A DNA stretch of 5,950 bases from Burkholderiales bacterium (GTDB lineage: Bacteria; Pseudomonadota; Gammaproteobacteria; Burkholderiales; Burkholderiaceae_C): the NCBI GenBank assembly GCA_947458895.1, contig CANHBY010000104.1:1-5950 (forward strand). The letters run 5' to 3'. Below, piece by piece: positions 5,493 to 5,950 of this stretch. Numbering within the stretch: position 1 is the first letter of the stretch; the number at the start of each line of letters is the position of its first letter. A program made the translations under genes and the position numbers. The notes below the pieces were generated by a model. The model was not told the origin of the DNA. It saw only the letters and a list, made by a program, of their open reading frames with translations, and did no database searches.

Positions 5493-5950
5493 TTACAGCG
5501 TAGTTCCACCCACAGAGCGGTTGCAGGGGCAGAGCTCATCGGTTTGCAGGCCGTCGAGCAAACGCAGAATTTCCTCGGGGCTGCGGCCCACATTGAGGTT
5601 GTTCACGCTCACATGCTGGATGACGTTGTCCGGGTCCACAATGAACGTGGCGCGCAGTGCCACACCAGCAGCCTTGTCGCGCACGCCCAGTTGGTCGATC
5701 AGGGAGCCGGTCACATCAGCGAAACTGTAGTGGCCCAGCTTGTCCAGATCCTTGTGCTCACGGCGCCAGCCGAGCTTCGAGAATTCGTTGTCGGTGGAGC
5801 CGCCCATCAGAACGGCGTCACGCTCGGCGAATTGCTTGCCCAGCTTGTCAAAACCCACGATCTCGGTCGGGCAGACAAAGGTGAAATCCTTGGGGTAGAA
5901 ATAGATGATCTTCCACTTACCTTCGAAGCTCTTTTCGGTGATCGTCTCGA
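5493..5950 (-). CDS. ahpC: AhpC, two-Cys peroxiredoxin (C-terminal 151 residues, 5' end off window)
   Basis: This is a typical 2-Cys peroxiredoxin of the AhpC/Prx1 class, a cytoplasmic enzyme that reduces hydrogen peroxide, organic hydroperoxides and peroxynitrite. The frame is open to the right edge, and about 35 N-terminal residues are missing if it has the usual ~187. Visible are FYPKDFTFVCPTE with the peroxidatic Cys codon at 5873-5871, the STD.EF segment, the RATFIVDP motif, and the resolving-Cys segment DELCPCN (Cys codons at 5531-5529 and 5525-5523). The LCPCN pair resembles the CxC pair near the end of mycobacterial AhpC (Cys174/Cys176), whose partner is AhpD, rather than the single VCP of the enteric enzyme paired with AhpF. 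This fits the adjacent ahpD. The tail ends nine residues after the last Cys, shorter than the mycobacterial protein. An internal GTG at 5858 is not the start, because the active-site Cys lies upstream of it. Confidence 0.97.
   Translation of the reverse strand, partial: ETITEKSFEGKWKIIYFYPKDFTFVCPTEIVGFDKLGKQFAERDAVLMGGSTDNEFSKLGWRREHKDLDKLGHYSFADVTGSLIDQLGVRDKAAGVALRATFIVDPDNVIQHVSVNNLNVGRSPEEILRLLDGLQTDELCPCNRSVGGTTL

Overview
The window looks like a piece of a betaproteobacterial chromosome, most likely Burkholderiales and Comamonadaceae-like. This is inferred from the moderately high GC content, the gene types and the style of the TamB and AhpC proteins. No search was run, so the genus is open.

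Layout, left to right. (1) Positions 1-3512, plus strand: the C-terminal ~1,170 codons of tamB, the large periplasm-spanning subunit of the TAM translocation and assembly module; its N-terminus lies off the left edge. (2) 3588-3662, plus strand: a complete tRNA-Arg with anticodon CCU and encoded CCA. (3) 3663-4077: a gene-poor stretch whose right part holds two strong inverted-repeat structures. (4) 4078-4374, minus strand: a small XRE/HigA-type helix-turn-helix protein with no visible toxin partner. (5) 4375-4880: about 500 bases without a convincing gene, holding the candidate promoter and operator of the HTH gene, an FNR-box-like dyad, an imperfect ~62-base duplication and several hairpins. 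(6) 4881-5390 and 5493-5950, minus strand: ahpD and the C-terminal four-fifths of ahpC, transcribed in the order ahpC-ahpD.

Functionally, ahpC and ahpD form a two-gene peroxide-detoxification module of the mycobacterial type. AhpC reduces peroxides, and AhpD, with its CxxC thiol pair, can act as the electron-donating adaptor that re-reduces AhpC. The 97 bases between them are not a plain operon spacer. They contain a perfect 10-bp inverted repeat, then a canonical intrinsic terminator with six U residues, and then an inverted repeat covering the ahpD Shine-Dalgarno region and the first base of its start codon. This suggests ahpD output is set well below ahpC output.

I see no CRISPR array, transposase, integrase or intact mobile element, and no clear new multi-gene system. 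The less ordinary material is in the two intergenic regions around the HTH gene and in the ahpC-ahpD junction.
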